Positions 32,736 to 44,400 of a stretch of 64,000 nt of DNA are shown piece after piece (positions within the stretch are counted from its first letter, which is position 1; each line of letters begins with the position of its first letter). The DNA comes from Purpureocillium takamizusanense. Its lineage: Eukaryota > Ascomycota > Sordariomycetes > Hypocreales > Ophiocordycipitaceae. Location of the stretch: the NCBI RefSeq assembly GCF_022605165.1, contig NC_063072.1, forward strand, positions 1,426,001-1,490,000, given 5' to 3'. The position numbers were made by a program, and so were the translations under genes. The notes under the pieces are model-generated. The model searched no databases and was not told where the DNA came from. It saw nothing but the letters and a program-made list of their open reading frames with translations.

Positions 32736-33741
32736 GCGACGCGCAGATCCCGTGACAGTGTGACGGTGAAATGCTAACTTGGGGGGTTTCGGGTGGCTTA
32801 GCGTGGTCTACTTGATTTCGAACGCCAGTTTGGCTACAGACTGCCTGAGTCGTCTTCAACCATTGTTGACTATACCTGCCCGAGACCCCCCGGAGATCGC
32901 ATCTCCCCCCTTCGTCATTCTCGCTCTGCCACGACCAAATTTGACGAATGGACCCCTCGTTCAAAGTTTTCCTTGCTGTTGGCCTCTTTGCTTCCGCGAA
33001 TTGGCTTGCTTTGTTTTCCTACTTGTACGTGAAGTCGCACGGAGCAGTGGCCCCTGGTGAGGGGTTGACGGGACGATCGAATAATGAAACTCGGCGACAG
33101 AAATGTGATACCCAGAGATGGACATTGGCGACACGGGAGATCGAGGGACGAGGTGCGGGAGGTTGGCTGGTTGATTTCTCAATGGATACCCCAAATCGCT
33201 CACTGCAAGGACCCGGGGCAGCTGTATAATTGTCTAGACCTGTATTCTGCTATCAATGCCACGCAACTCACCTTGTGCTATCATGTCATGAAGTTTCCAA
33301 AACCACTTTTGGCCACATATAGCCGGATGACACCCGGAGGCTATGTGAGGCTCGACATTGCCGATGGTCGCGCGAAGTTGCAAGTACGGGTTATTTAACA
33401 AGTTCATTTCATACACCACTGATGCCTATCAACCCTCCGTCGTCTGCCCGGAAGCAGCCCGCCAGTCGTGACAAGCTGCACCGCCAACTACTTTGACGCG
33501 GATGAGCATCCAAAATCAAGAAACAGCCCTACACGCCAGATGCCTCGGATGTCCCCCCTCCAAACGCCGGCCAGAAAATCGGCTCAACAAGAAAAAAGAA
33601 GACGCCCAGAAAAGACTCCTTCACCCTTGGAGTCGCAGGTATCGCCGTATATCTACACATTGCAGAACGAATTGCAGACTTTGCCGTGTCCCGTGGCCCT
33701 CCGCACGAGACGGGACCGCAGCGCTTCCCCGATGTTTCCAT
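32736..33741. other. convergent intergenic region
   Basis: About 1 kb between the 3' ends of the stomatin and NOP58 genes. Short frames here (for example 32948-33229) do not resemble proteins I know. Most of it is probably 3' UTR. Confidence 0.45.
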
Positions 33742-35705
33742 TTAGGCTTCCGAGTGGCGCTTCTTCTTCTTCTGCTTCTTCTCCTTCTTTGAATCGGCGG
33801 CATCCTCATCATCCTCGTGCTTGCGCTTCTTCTTCTTCTCGGACGCGGGCTCCGACTTGGCAGGCGTCTCTGCCTTGACGGGGGTGCCATTCGCCTCGGC
33901 CTTGCGAATCTTCTTGAGCTCCTTCTTGCTGAACACCTTGGGGTTGCCATCAGCGCCGAGCTGGACATCACCACGCTCGTACTTTCGCTTGAACTTCTTG
34001 ACCGACAGACCGGCAAGATCGGCCAAGCGCTCGTACTCGGCCTTGGACAGCTTGGCAACCTTGGACTTCGCAGGGGTGGCGGCATCCTCATCATCATCCG
34101 ACTCATCCTCGGCGTCCTTCATCTCATCGTCGGACTGCGCGTCGACTTCTTGAATGAGGGCCTTCTTGCCCTTGCCCTTCTTGCTGTCCTCGCCGTTGAC
34201 ACCGTCGGCATCAACGTTGTATCGGCGGGTTTCCTTCAGCGTGAACTGTCCAGGAGCGACGATCTCGCCAGTGGGACCCACGTTAGTCCCCTTGGGAAGA
34301 AGAGGCTTGCCTTCTAGCCGGCGCAGGTGGTTCTCCAGCTTGATGCGGTTGCTGAGGCCGAGAATGGCGCGCTGCTCCTCCTCTTCCTCCTCGTTGTTAT
34401 CGAGGGCGTCGACACGGAGACCAAGAGCAGTCTTAGCGGCAAGCATACGGGCAATCTTGCCCTTGTTGCGCCCCGTTGCCTGGCCAATCAAGGATGAATG
34501 GTATATAATGCCGTACTTGGGGGTGTCATGCTTGGTCTTAAGGGCACGGAAGAGCGCCTTCTCAGCGCCAAGAATCTGGATAGTGGATCCAGGGGCCTTG
34601 GCCAGGTTCATAAGAGAACCGGCGTGAGCGATGAGTCGGGCGCCGACCAAGTAGCCAACCAGAGCAGTCAGGTTAGGGGCGATGGCACGCATGCGGCTCT
34701 CGAGGTACGAGGAGAGCTGCGCTCGGAACTCGGTGTACTGGATGACCTGCTCTGCCAGAGCCTTGATATTGACCAAATCGTCTTCAGTGATCTCCGTGCC
34801 CATGCTGATCTCGGCAGCCTTCTTGACGGCCTCTTCGGTGGCTTCGGGGAGGATTTCGGAGAGGTCGGTCTCGGCGATGTTCGTTCGGAAGCCGGCGGTA
34901 ATGACAAGGCGGGCATAGGCTAGGTTGTCGTTGAGGATCTTGGCAAGCTCGGGGAAGTGCCAGCCGTACCATTCCTTGGTGCGCATGGCGAAGACATTGA
35001 GATCCTTATCCATGTCGTCGATCAGGCGAATAGCCTGGATGATCATCGAGTCGATCTTATCGACGGAGAACTTCAGCTTGTGGCGGGAGATGGAGTGGGA
35101 GAGACCGAGGGCCATGCGGTCCACGTTTTCTTGCAGCAGACCAGGAATCAGAGAAGGGAGGTGCTCTCGAATGCCACGGAAGACGTCCATTGTGTTGGAG
35201 CCGGAGACAGGCGAGATGTTGAGCTGGGGGAGGTTGGAGATGGCGGTGCCCAGCTTGATGTCAGCGACGGCCAGTGAGGCCTTCTTCTCGGACTTGAGGT
35301 CCTCGAGCAGGGAGTTGAGCAGCGAAGGGACCTTCCCGTCCTTGAGCGACGCCGCCTCCTCGAGGGCCATGGCGGCGCTGTCAAACTTGACGAACTTTTT
35401 CAATTTGAGCCTGAAAGAAGGAACAGTCGTCAGTGCTGTGCCCATGTCCATGATTGCCTGGATTCTGCTCACATCTCCACGAGTTTCTCGGGACGGCCGA
35501 GCTCGGCGGCGAGGTCATCGTTCTTGAAGAGTTTCTTGTCGGCGGCCTTGAACAGGCCGTAGCTATTGTTGACTTATTGTCAGTATCTGCAACTGGGAAA
35601 GAGTCGTCGTCGGGTAAGGGATTGAAACCCGCAAATTGCATTGCAATTGCAGGCGGCGGGCGCAACTCACCCCGCAGGCGTCTCGGCCAGAACAAAGAGA
35701 GACAT
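33742..35705 (-). CDS. NOP58: box C/D snoRNP core protein NOP58
   Basis: Three exons: 35705-35671 (35 nt), 35562-35473 and 35410-33742; 597 residues. The reconstructed start ([20 protein letters not shown]) is the classic Nop58 N-terminus, and the introns restore [20 protein letters not shown]. The Nop5 N-terminal domain, a helical NOSIC region ([18 protein letters not shown]) and the Nop domain ([33 protein letters not shown]) follow in order. The C-terminus carries lysine/glutamate-rich repeats, as in yeast Nop58. The protein acts in the nucleolus in 2'-O-methylation of rRNA and pre-rRNA processing. Its length matches the family (about 510-600). It is divergent from VMA6 with a 599-bp gap. 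Identification is certain; only intron ends are predicted. Confidence 0.96.
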
Positions 35706-36304
35706 GTTGGGCAGTCGTGAGTCCCTCCGAGGATCTTGCGCGGATCGATTGGGCTTCGACTTCCTCTCGTGGGCGCAAGGAGGGTGTTGTGCGCAGGCGC
35801 GATGGAGTTGCAGGAAATTTTTCAGCAGAGAGGATGAGAGAAAGCTGCAGGCTCCACCCAAAATTTTTGGATCAGCACTTGCCCTCTGCGGTGGGTGTGC
35901 CTTCAGGTGGGAAGGGTCGCTGCTGCGGCGGGAAACTCTGATTTCTTGGCGCCCGCCCGGCGACGCGCTATATATGTTCCGGGCCATCAGAGCTGCCCCA
36001 CCAGGTCTGCCGCCAAAGCCGCAGCGGGCGCACGTGAAGGGTAGCGTTCTGTGGCTGGTGCCTTGCTAGCGCTGGCAGTTCTACAGCCTGGGTCATTGCT
36101 GAGCCGCTGGGGCTGAGCTGACGGCACTGACAGCCTGGAAGACAGGCGCGTTGTGGCTGGCCGACTGCTCCCGCTTGCTTCAACGACCTCATTCCCTCCT
36201 GCTCGCTCGCATCCGCTATCCATCGTCGACGCACGCAATACTGGTTCCGCCTCTTGGCTTCTCCTTTTCTGTCCCCGAATAGCCACACCCGCACGGCTAG
36301 CAAT
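35706..36304. promoter_or_regulatory. divergent promoter region of NOP58 and VMA6
   Basis: The 599-bp gap lies between two start codons pointing apart. A TATATATG-like sequence at about 35969-35976 stands in a GC-rich setting. No coding frame is supported. Confidence 0.5.
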
Positions 36305-37567
36305 ATGGAGGGACTCTTCTTCAACGTGAACAACGGGTTAGTGCTCGCATCCACCACGGCCCTCGTTCGCGCTCGCGCTGACGCAACATAGTTACGTTGA
36401 AGGCATCGTTCGTGGCTACCGGAACAGCCTTCTGACAAGCCCGGCGTACAACAATTTGACCCAATGTGAGACGATTGACGGTACGTTTCCACGAACTAGA
36501 GACAATACCCGGTCGCTTGACTGATGTCCGTCCAGATCTCAAGCTCCAGCTCGGTCCTGCGTACGGCGACTTCCTCGCCTCGCTGCCCCCGAACCCATCC
36601 ACGTCAAGCCTCGCCTCCAAGACTACCGACAAACTCATCTCCGAGTTTCGATATGTCCGTGCCAACGCTGTCGGCTCGCTCGCGACGTTCATGGACTACG
36701 TCACCTACGGCTACATGATTGACAATGTTGCCCTGCTCATCACAGGCACTCTACACGAACGTGATACCCGCGAACTGCTCGAGAGATGCCACCCCCTCGG
36801 CTGGTTCGAGACCATGCCTGTGCTCTGTGTCGCCACCAACATCGAAGAGCTTTACAACAGCGTACTCATCGAGACGCCCTTGGCGCCCTACTTCAAGGGC
36901 AGCCTGAGCCATCAAGACCTGGACGAGCTCAACATTGAGATTGTGCGCAACACTCTCTACAAGAACTACCTGGAGGACTTTTACAACTTTGTCAACACTC
37001 ACCCTGACATGGCCGGCTCACCCACTTCTGAAGTAATGTCTGAGATTCTCGAATTTGAGGCTGACCGACGAGCCATCAACATCACCCTTAACTCCTTTGG
37101 CACCGAGCTGAGCAAGGCAGACCGTAAGAAGCTGTACCCCAACTTCGGCAAGCTCTACCCCGAGGGAACCCTGATGCTCTCGCGCGCAGAGGATCCGGAG
37201 GGTGTTCGTCTGGCCGTTGATGGTGTCCATGACTACAAAACATTCTTTGATGCCGCCTCGCTCGGCGGCTCCTCCGGCCCGGGCAACATGGGCGGCGGTT
37301 CCTCCGACGGCAAGACCCTTGAGGACATGTTCTACCAGAAAGAGATGGAGATTTCCAAGAGTGCCTTCACGCGACAGTTCACTTATGCCATCGTGTATGC
37401 GTGGGTAAAGCTGAGAGAACAGGTGCGTCTCATTGCCCCCTGTAGTTCGAGTTTACGACGCGCGCGCTAACGCCAAGCAGGAGATTCGCAACATCACCTG
37501 GATCGCCGAGTGCATAGCCCAGAACCAGAAGGACCGCATTGGCAATTTCATCAGCGTCTTCTCATGA
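36305..37567 (+). CDS. VMA6: V-type ATPase V0 subunit d (Vma6)
   Basis: Four exons: 36305-36336 (32 nt), 36392-36480, 36536-37422 and 37481-37567; 364 residues. The start ([20 protein letters not shown]) and end ([20 protein letters not shown]) are diagnostic for subunit d, and the total length is about that of yeast Vma6 (345) and other fungal members. Subunit d sits on the cytosolic face of the proteolipid ring and couples it to the central stalk of the vacuolar proton pump. There are no membrane segments, as expected. A glycine/serine insert ([16 protein letters not shown]) interrupts the conserved C-terminal third and is a usual fungal feature. Introns are all short with clean donors. Confidence 0.96.
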
Positions 37568-37764
37568 GCTCGTTTGGTCCACATCGAATTCTCAGCATGC
37601 GTGTAGTATAGCACACCCTCAGGCCGTGAAGATTCCTCGCGGTGGGGTTTTATGTATTTGGCGTAAATGGGGCGAGGGCACAGAAGAGTGTCGTGTACGT
37701 GTTCGCTCGTCCTCGAATGGCTTGATGGTATTGTACATACAGAACAGAGTATTTTACAGCGCTA

Positions 37765-38788
37765 CTATAGCTCGATTTGGCCCTTCCACGTGGCAGGTGT
37801 CAACCCCAGCTTCTCCAGCATGTGTGTCCACCTCTCGCTCCCGCGCTCTTTCCGCTCCATGTAGGCGAGCAGTTTCTGGCGGCGATGCAATAGCAGCCTC
37901 AAGTTCCTCTTGTTGTGCTTGTCCTTGTTGCCCCGGTTGATCTCGAGGGCCTTGGCTAGCGCCCTGATTTTCGCCGTCAAGATCGCGATCTGCACCTCGG
38001 AGCTGCCCGTGTCGGGGCCCGCTCGGCCGGGCATGGGGGTGGTGTTTGGCATGATGGACTCCGGCTTGGGCGCAAGGAACTTATCCGTCTTGTGGCGGCC
38101 AAACTCGTCGATGATGCGCCGGACGTTTGCGTGGTAGCGGTCCCGGGCGCTGCCGTTGCGTAGCGACGTTATCCTCCGCAGGGCCTCGAGGGCTTTGTGG
38201 TGCTTCTGTTCGTGCAGCTTGTTCCTCTCCTCTTCGGTGGTTGAGTCCATCTGTGACTCGACGACACCGACCATGGGCTTGGTCAGGGCGTAGGCGTGCT
38301 TCGCGGCGTCATCGAGCTCGGCGTCGGTAAGGAAGTGGTTCCGCAGCCCCGGGGAGGTGGGCAGCTCGTGCGGCTCGGCGAGTAGGTTACCGCTCGGGTC
38401 GCGAGGCACCTCGCTGACGCTTTCCTGGCCAGCGCTGTCGAGCGACTCGAGGAAGGGCGTCGTCTTGCCCCATACGGGGTCTCCCCAGGCCTCGTCGCGC
38501 TGCTTCTGCAGCTCCTCCCTCCGCTTGAGGTTGGCGTTCTTGCGCTGCTGCGCCTGCGCCCACTTGTACGGGTCCTGCTTGGCGTTGCGCTTCTTCTCGC
38601 GCATCGACAGGCTGGCCGTCTGGATGACGGGGAGAAAGTTGGGAGGAGATGGTCGCGTCGCCGGCCGCAGGCACACTGCGGGACCTTTCAGTTAGCCGCG
38701 GAGGCAAGACTTCAGATGGGCGGTTCGACCGAAGAGACTTACGGCTGACGGTTCCGAGGCGCTGCAGCGCCTCTAATCTGGGTGGCAT
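37765..38788 (-). CDS. MRPS28: mitochondrial small-subunit ribosomal protein uS15m
   Basis: Two exons, 38788-38743 and 38675-37765, with a 67-nt intron; 318 residues. The uS15 domain is in the C-terminal half (TGSSEVQIAILTAKI, then HNKRNLRLLLHRRQKLLAYM), and this matches bacterial S15 and yeast Mrps28. The N-terminus is basic and Ser/Arg-rich, fitting a mitochondrial targeting peptide. The long middle part is charged and helical, a normal fungal extension. The protein binds the central domain of mitochondrial 15S rRNA. It converges with VMA6, with about 200 bp between stop codons. The first exon is only 46 nt; its donor is GTAAGT. Confidence 0.92.
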
Positions 38789-39187
38789 GGTCAATAGCCT
38801 GCGAAGCATATGTCGTGGTCGTGAACGTTCGCGGACGGGCTGGGCTGACCGGCCTTGAGCTGCCCTCAAAATTTCCCCGGCCCGGCTTGATCGATCCTCA
38901 CGCTGGGCCGCCCGTCGTTTCCAGCGCCTTGCCCCGAGTTGGCCTAGCGCCAAAGATCACGTGCCGAACCTGCACGGCCACAACCTCGCGCATTCGCACT
39001 AGTCCGAAACAGTATAAGCGGGCTCAGGGCTTCGCACCACCCACACATTTTCGGGTTTTGCGAGTGCTCTCTCACCTTCGCGAACTTTTTGCGACTGCTC
39101 CTGCACGACATCCGCACGACCATCTTTTTCTTTCTTCCCCCCTACCTCTCCCCGCCCAACGGAAGAAGAACAAAAACCACAGTCAAG
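38789..39187. promoter_or_regulatory. divergent promoter region of uS15m and RPS0
   Basis: A 399-bp gap between divergent start codons. The part before RPS0 has a pyrimidine-rich tract (39118-39155), common in leaders of fungal ribosomal protein genes. Both genes encode ribosomal proteins, one mitochondrial and one cytosolic, so co-regulation from this gap is plausible. Confidence 0.5.
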
Positions 39188-40211
39188 ATGGCGCCTTCCA
39201 ACCTGCCCTCCGTCCTCAATGCCACCAGCCAGGACGTTGAGATGCTCCTGGCTGCGCAGTCTCACCTCGGCAGCAAGAACCTCCAGGTGCACATGGAGCC
39301 TTACCTGTGGAAGACTCGCGCCGACGGTGTCAACGTGATCAACATTGGCAAGACCTGGTGAGTTGGGCTCGCTCGCGACAGACGGCGGTGCATAGGGTGG
39401 ATTGCTAACGGCGTTGCGCGCTTCAGGGAGAAGATTGTCCTCGCTGCCCGCATCATCGTCGCCATCGACAACCCGGCCGACATTTGCGTCATCTCCGCTC
39501 GTCCCTACGGCCAGCGCGCTGTCCTCAAGTTCGCCGCCCACACCGGTGCCTCGTCCATCGCCGGTCGCTTCACCCCCGGTAGCTTCACCAACTACATCAC
39601 GCGCTCCTTCAAGGAGCCCCGCCTGATCATCGTCACCGACCCCCGCACCGACGCCCAGGCTATCAAGGAGGCCAGCTACGTCAACATCCCCGTCATCGCC
39701 CTCTGCGACACCGACTCCCCCACCGAGTACGTCGACGTTGCCATCCCCACCAACAACAAGGGTCGCCACGCCATCGGTACCGTCTGGTGGCTGCTCGCCC
39801 GTGAGGTCCTCCGTCTCCGCGGCACCATCTACAACCGCGAGACCCCTTGGGACGTCATGCCCGATCTGTACTTCTGTATGTCCCTTCTCCACACGCTCCC
39901 AAAACCCGAACAAAGCAGTACGCCAGGGTAGTCGATGCTAACCGCTGCTGATAGACCGCGACCCCGAGGCCGAGGCCGAGGAGAAGGTCGAGGAGGAGAA
40001 GGCTCCTGGCGTCGACGAGGAGGGCCCTGCCGCCATCGAGACCGGCACCGCCGCCGCCGGTGGCGACTGGGACGCTGCTCCCGCTGCTGGCTTCACCGGC
40101 GCTGCCGCCACCGGCGGCGCCGGCTGGGACGGTGCCGAGGGCGGCGAGTGGGCTGCCGCCGGCCAGACCACCGAGTGGGCCGCCGAGGCCTCCAAGGAGA
40201 CCCAGTGGTAG
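39188..40211 (+). CDS. RPS0: cytosolic 40S ribosomal protein S0 (uS2, laminin-receptor family)
   Basis: Three exons: 39188-39357, 39427-39875 and 39955-40211; 291 residues. Hallmarks of RPS0/RPSA are present: [37 protein letters not shown], then [14 protein letters not shown]. The C-terminal 80 residues are acidic then Gly/Ala/Trp-rich, ending with repeats of the E/D-W type, as in eukaryotic RPSA. The protein is part of the 40S head-platform region and is required for 18S rRNA maturation. Codon use is the most biased in the window (almost all C- or G-ending), as expected for a highly expressed gene. Confidence 0.97.
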
Positions 40212-41412
40212 GAACCTGGTCCCTACAACGGCTCGTCGGCTGGCGACGATGCAACGCAGTGGTAAATTGGTCACGGGTCATCGGAGGCATTCCCCAGGCT
40301 TGCAGTCGTGCTTGTCTTTGGAGGCCCTGGTCGACTGGGTGGCACTTATGAGGGAAAGATACTCGGCCTTGCCGCGGGGGGGTGAAATGCACTCTTGCTG
40401 AAGTCTAATAATTTTTTGGTTGGGGACTCGGTAGGAACGCATGTTGCTTTTCGGGCAAGGAAGAGGGAAAGCCCTGTGTCAGCCAAAGGGGTGGACTTGA
40501 TCGTTGCCCCCGCCATGGTTTTTCAAAGGCATTTTTCCGTTGCGTGAAGCTCTAAGCTATTCCGAGTGACAAGAAACTCACAAAAGGCCGAAAAAAGTAC
40601 CGTATCTAGTCCAACCTGTCTCCAAGCTTTCCCATGTGATCTCAACCATGATGTTTGTGATGGCATGAGCTCATGAGCCTGCGTTCAGGTTCATTGTCAT
40701 AAAAATCATCACCGCAGATATCATTACAATTCATCGTCACGGACATTGCCTGTGCAAGCTTACAACAGGGGCTCCATGGCCCCCTTTTATTACCATCCTG
40801 ACCAGAATGGACAGATAAGTTTCTCCAATGTTGGGCTAGCGCGACAACGTCAGGACTCCCAAGCCGCGCCCAGACATACAAGAGGAGAGGGGCTATAAAA
40901 AAAAACCCCATTGCTAAATCGTGATGCTGCCAGCCGAGCGCCGTCTAATCCACCCACCCATGGCGCCCTCGCCCAACGTTCCCTGGTATCAAAGGCGACC
41001 TCCCATGGTTCAACCTCCATCGGGAAGAGAAACAGAAAAACACGTTTAAATAAGACCGTTAAAAAAAAAAGTGTGCTGCGCTGCGTGTAACTCCCCTTTC
41101 TTGGGTATCTGTGGGTGGTGATGGTTTTGCAGCAAGTGCATGTGTGTGCGTGTGTATGTGTGTGCTGGTGAACCAAGATACTTCGCATTGAAACGTAGTC
41201 CCGGCTGCAATCGCTTGAAGGAGGAACGTAAGCGGCAAATAAAGGTGACGAGTTGTAGGCAAGTATCCAGCTCTCTTGGCTGTCGACATTCTGAGAGAGG
41301 ACAAAGCACAAGTATTGACAAAGGAGCCCGAGCAATAGCGAAAGAGCTGACGGATTAATTTTGGCGTATTGGTGGATTATGGTTGTGTTCGAGATGCGGC
41401 GGCCGGGTCTGT
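40212..41412. other. convergent intergenic region between RPS0 and LTE1
   Basis: About 1.2 kb between two 3' ends. It contains GT/CA-rich stretches near 41130-41165 and a run of ten A at about 41059. The sequence is AT-richer than the flanks and no gene is seen. Confidence 0.5.
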
Positions 41413-44400
41413 TTATTCAAGGCTCTCAGAATGGCGTCTGATTTCATCATCGCTCAAGGCGCCAACCCAAAGGCAACGTTCCGTAATACCCTCAATGGGA
41501 ACAAACGAATATCTCGTACTTGCTTCCAGAAGGCGGAGAAGTGTCTTGACGACGGCAGCAGCGATGCGGCAGCGTTCAAAATTAACCAACGGTGCCGTCA
41601 TGGGGGAGCTTGCAATCTCCGAGGGGCGCTGAGCATTATAAAGCAGGTCGTGAGTGTAAATGCCCACAAAGGGTATGCATCCGGCATCGGACCCCATCTC
41701 CATCTCTGCTCGGATGGCATGAAAGTTCCGGCTCGGCGTGACCAGGGCCTCTAGACTGTTGAGGGTCTTGACATCGTGCGCAGGCACCAGCTTCCAGGTC
41801 TGAGTCAAGCGAGATATCTCGTTGCTAGACAGTGCAATGGCCAGCTGGGCCAGGGTCGCAAAGTTGCGGTATCGTCGGCAGTGAGAGGCGATATGGATAA
41901 GCTTGATGATGCATCGGGCGCGCTCCTCGATGTGTTGAGTGAGAACGATCTCGGAGATGGCCCACTTGACCATGATGTTGAACCGCGCGATCACCACTTC
42001 AACGCCTTGTGCCTCGCTGTTTTGCAGGTAGTGTACCCACGAACGAGAGTCGCTTCTAGCAGCGTTCTTCCAATTCATATCGATTAGTTCTTTCCAGTCA
42101 ATCTCGTTCAACGCATCCTTCTCAATCAGGGTGAACTGCTGGGCGAGAATATCCGAATCAAAGGCCAAGATGAAGGGTAGATGGACCGAGTACTTTCGGA
42201 TGTTACCAAAGCCGGGCGCCCCCCTCGAAGGGTTGGAATCTCCGGGCTCATTTAGGTCCGGTGATGAATGCCCGCGGCCCTGTGGAAGGGTTGGCGTCAG
42301 CTCTGGTGAAGGAAGCAGCGGCTGTGCTGGTGCAACCGGGCCGTCGCGGTCATCCTGCCTCTTGGAGAGGCCGGGTGACATGCTAAGAGCTTGAGCCAAG
42401 GTCATCTGGTGCGTGGATGTTCTCGACGTGGATTGCCTGTATATGAGGTTGGGAGACTGGTATTTTCCGAACAAGTCATTGTCCGAGTCCTCGGCGCCGA
42501 TGCCCTCAACGGAGAGTTCCGAGGACAGGTCGGTATCGTTTGCGCTGGCATCGTCCAGGAACGACTGATTCTCGGTTTCCGAAGGGGCAAGCTCGCCAGA
42601 CTTGATTCGCTCTATGCTTGCTGTCTTCTCGACTAGGTCGAAGGACAGGTGCTGCCCGGGCTCTGCGCCGGCGCCATCGGGATCTCGCTCAACCTCGACC
42701 AGCGAATCGCTGTCATCGGAGCCTCTCAAGACGGACCTGTCAGTCCACTCCATTGTGCCGATTCTGCTCCGAGCGCCGTCGGTGAAGTCCCTTTCAAGAA
42801 GGGGGATAGAGCAATATGACCCCTGGGAGCCAACGGAGAGGAAAGATTTTAGCCCCCTTCGTGACGTGGCTTTGATTTCCTTGGGGGGTACTTGATCCAT
42901 CATGTCCGGGGCTTGGTCTACCACGGTATTGGGTTGTTCGTCCATGATATGCAAATGCCGTTTCTCATGCTTCTCTTGCCGCAGCGCCTCCGAATCGACG
43001 ACACTTGCTTCCCTTTCGTTACGCGCCCTTTCAACATCCTCTTCACCAGCGTCAGGCAGCTTCACTTCCACTGACCGCTTGAAGGTCTTTTTGTCGTATT
43101 TGCCCTCGAGCTTCGCCAACGCGGACTCAATCCCTCCGTCATCGTCGTCGTCAGGGATCTGCGCTAGCTTCTGCGCCTCCGCTTCGAATGAAGGGCGCAT
43201 GATGGGCTTAGACGAGTGAGTGCTGAAAAGAGATAAGTTACGCTTGATAGGCTGTCTGTCCGCAAGTTGACCGACCGAGAAAGCTCCGTCGTGGTCCAAT
43301 TGCGCTCGCGGCGAAAGCGGACCCGAGTTTCCGGCGGAATCCGGGCGTGTATCGAGGAGATAGGAGCTGCGGATAGAATCCGTGTACGCTGCGAGCGAGC
43401 CCACAGATCGGGATCTCCGCAGCGAGGCCCTGTCGAGATCTGCGACGTGGTTCGCAGACCTCAAATCTCCCCCGGGGCGCCTTCGTAGAACATGAAGCGG
43501 GGCCGGTATTGGGACATCGGACCCAGCGTCAGTCGCCGACGCCCCTGAATCAGTCGTTGCGTCGAAGCTGAGCACGGTCGCGGGGAGCGCGCTGCCACTG
43601 CCAAAGGAGCTGTAGTTGCGGTGGATGATCGAGTTGAGTGATCGAGGAGCCCCTTTGGACCGGCTCTTCTTGTGCATTCGGAGGGCTACACCGCTCACGG
43701 GTGGGCGCCTTGCCGGGCGCGACGTGGAAAGCGATGGACGAGGCGCATCCTCAGAGCCCCGCGTGCTCCGTGTCCCCTCGAGCGTCGCCAAGTCCGGGAT
43801 GAAAGGAGGCAGAGCATCTTGAATCAATGAAGTTCTGACATGTTGGTTGAGGAGAAACGACGATCTCCGTGGAGTGTTCCCTCGAAGGGAGCTGGAAGGA
43901 GGGGTGTTTGGCGGCGTAGGGTCCGCGGCGCTGGTCATGAAGGCATCTGCAAACGTGTCGACAGATGGATTTGCTACCGTCGGGTAGTGTCCCTGAGGCG
44001 GGGCCATCTCGAAGGGAACGGTGTCGTCGACGATGACGATTGACTTGCTACCGACGGTGATTCCCATGTCACTCACCGACCGTGGCCTTTGGACAGGGGA
44101 GGGCCCATCAAAGGTGCTCGAATCCATGAGAGCAGCCGAGTAATCCGGATGCCCTCCGTACGGCGGCGCAGACTTGGGTGGCGCATCCATTTCTAGGCGT
44201 TGTGCCTCGGCCTGAGCAGCCGCCTCCTCTTCGCGAACGGCCTTCTTGAAGTCTTCGGCAACTTCTGCTCCGAGGAGGTCGATGCGGACCGGGGGTCGCC
44301 CTGCATGGTTTCTGGGGCGCCCCATGGGCACAACGGCAGTGCCTGGAAGCCGGTTCGTGGTAGCGCCACGAGGACCAACGGGGGCAATGGTCATGAAATG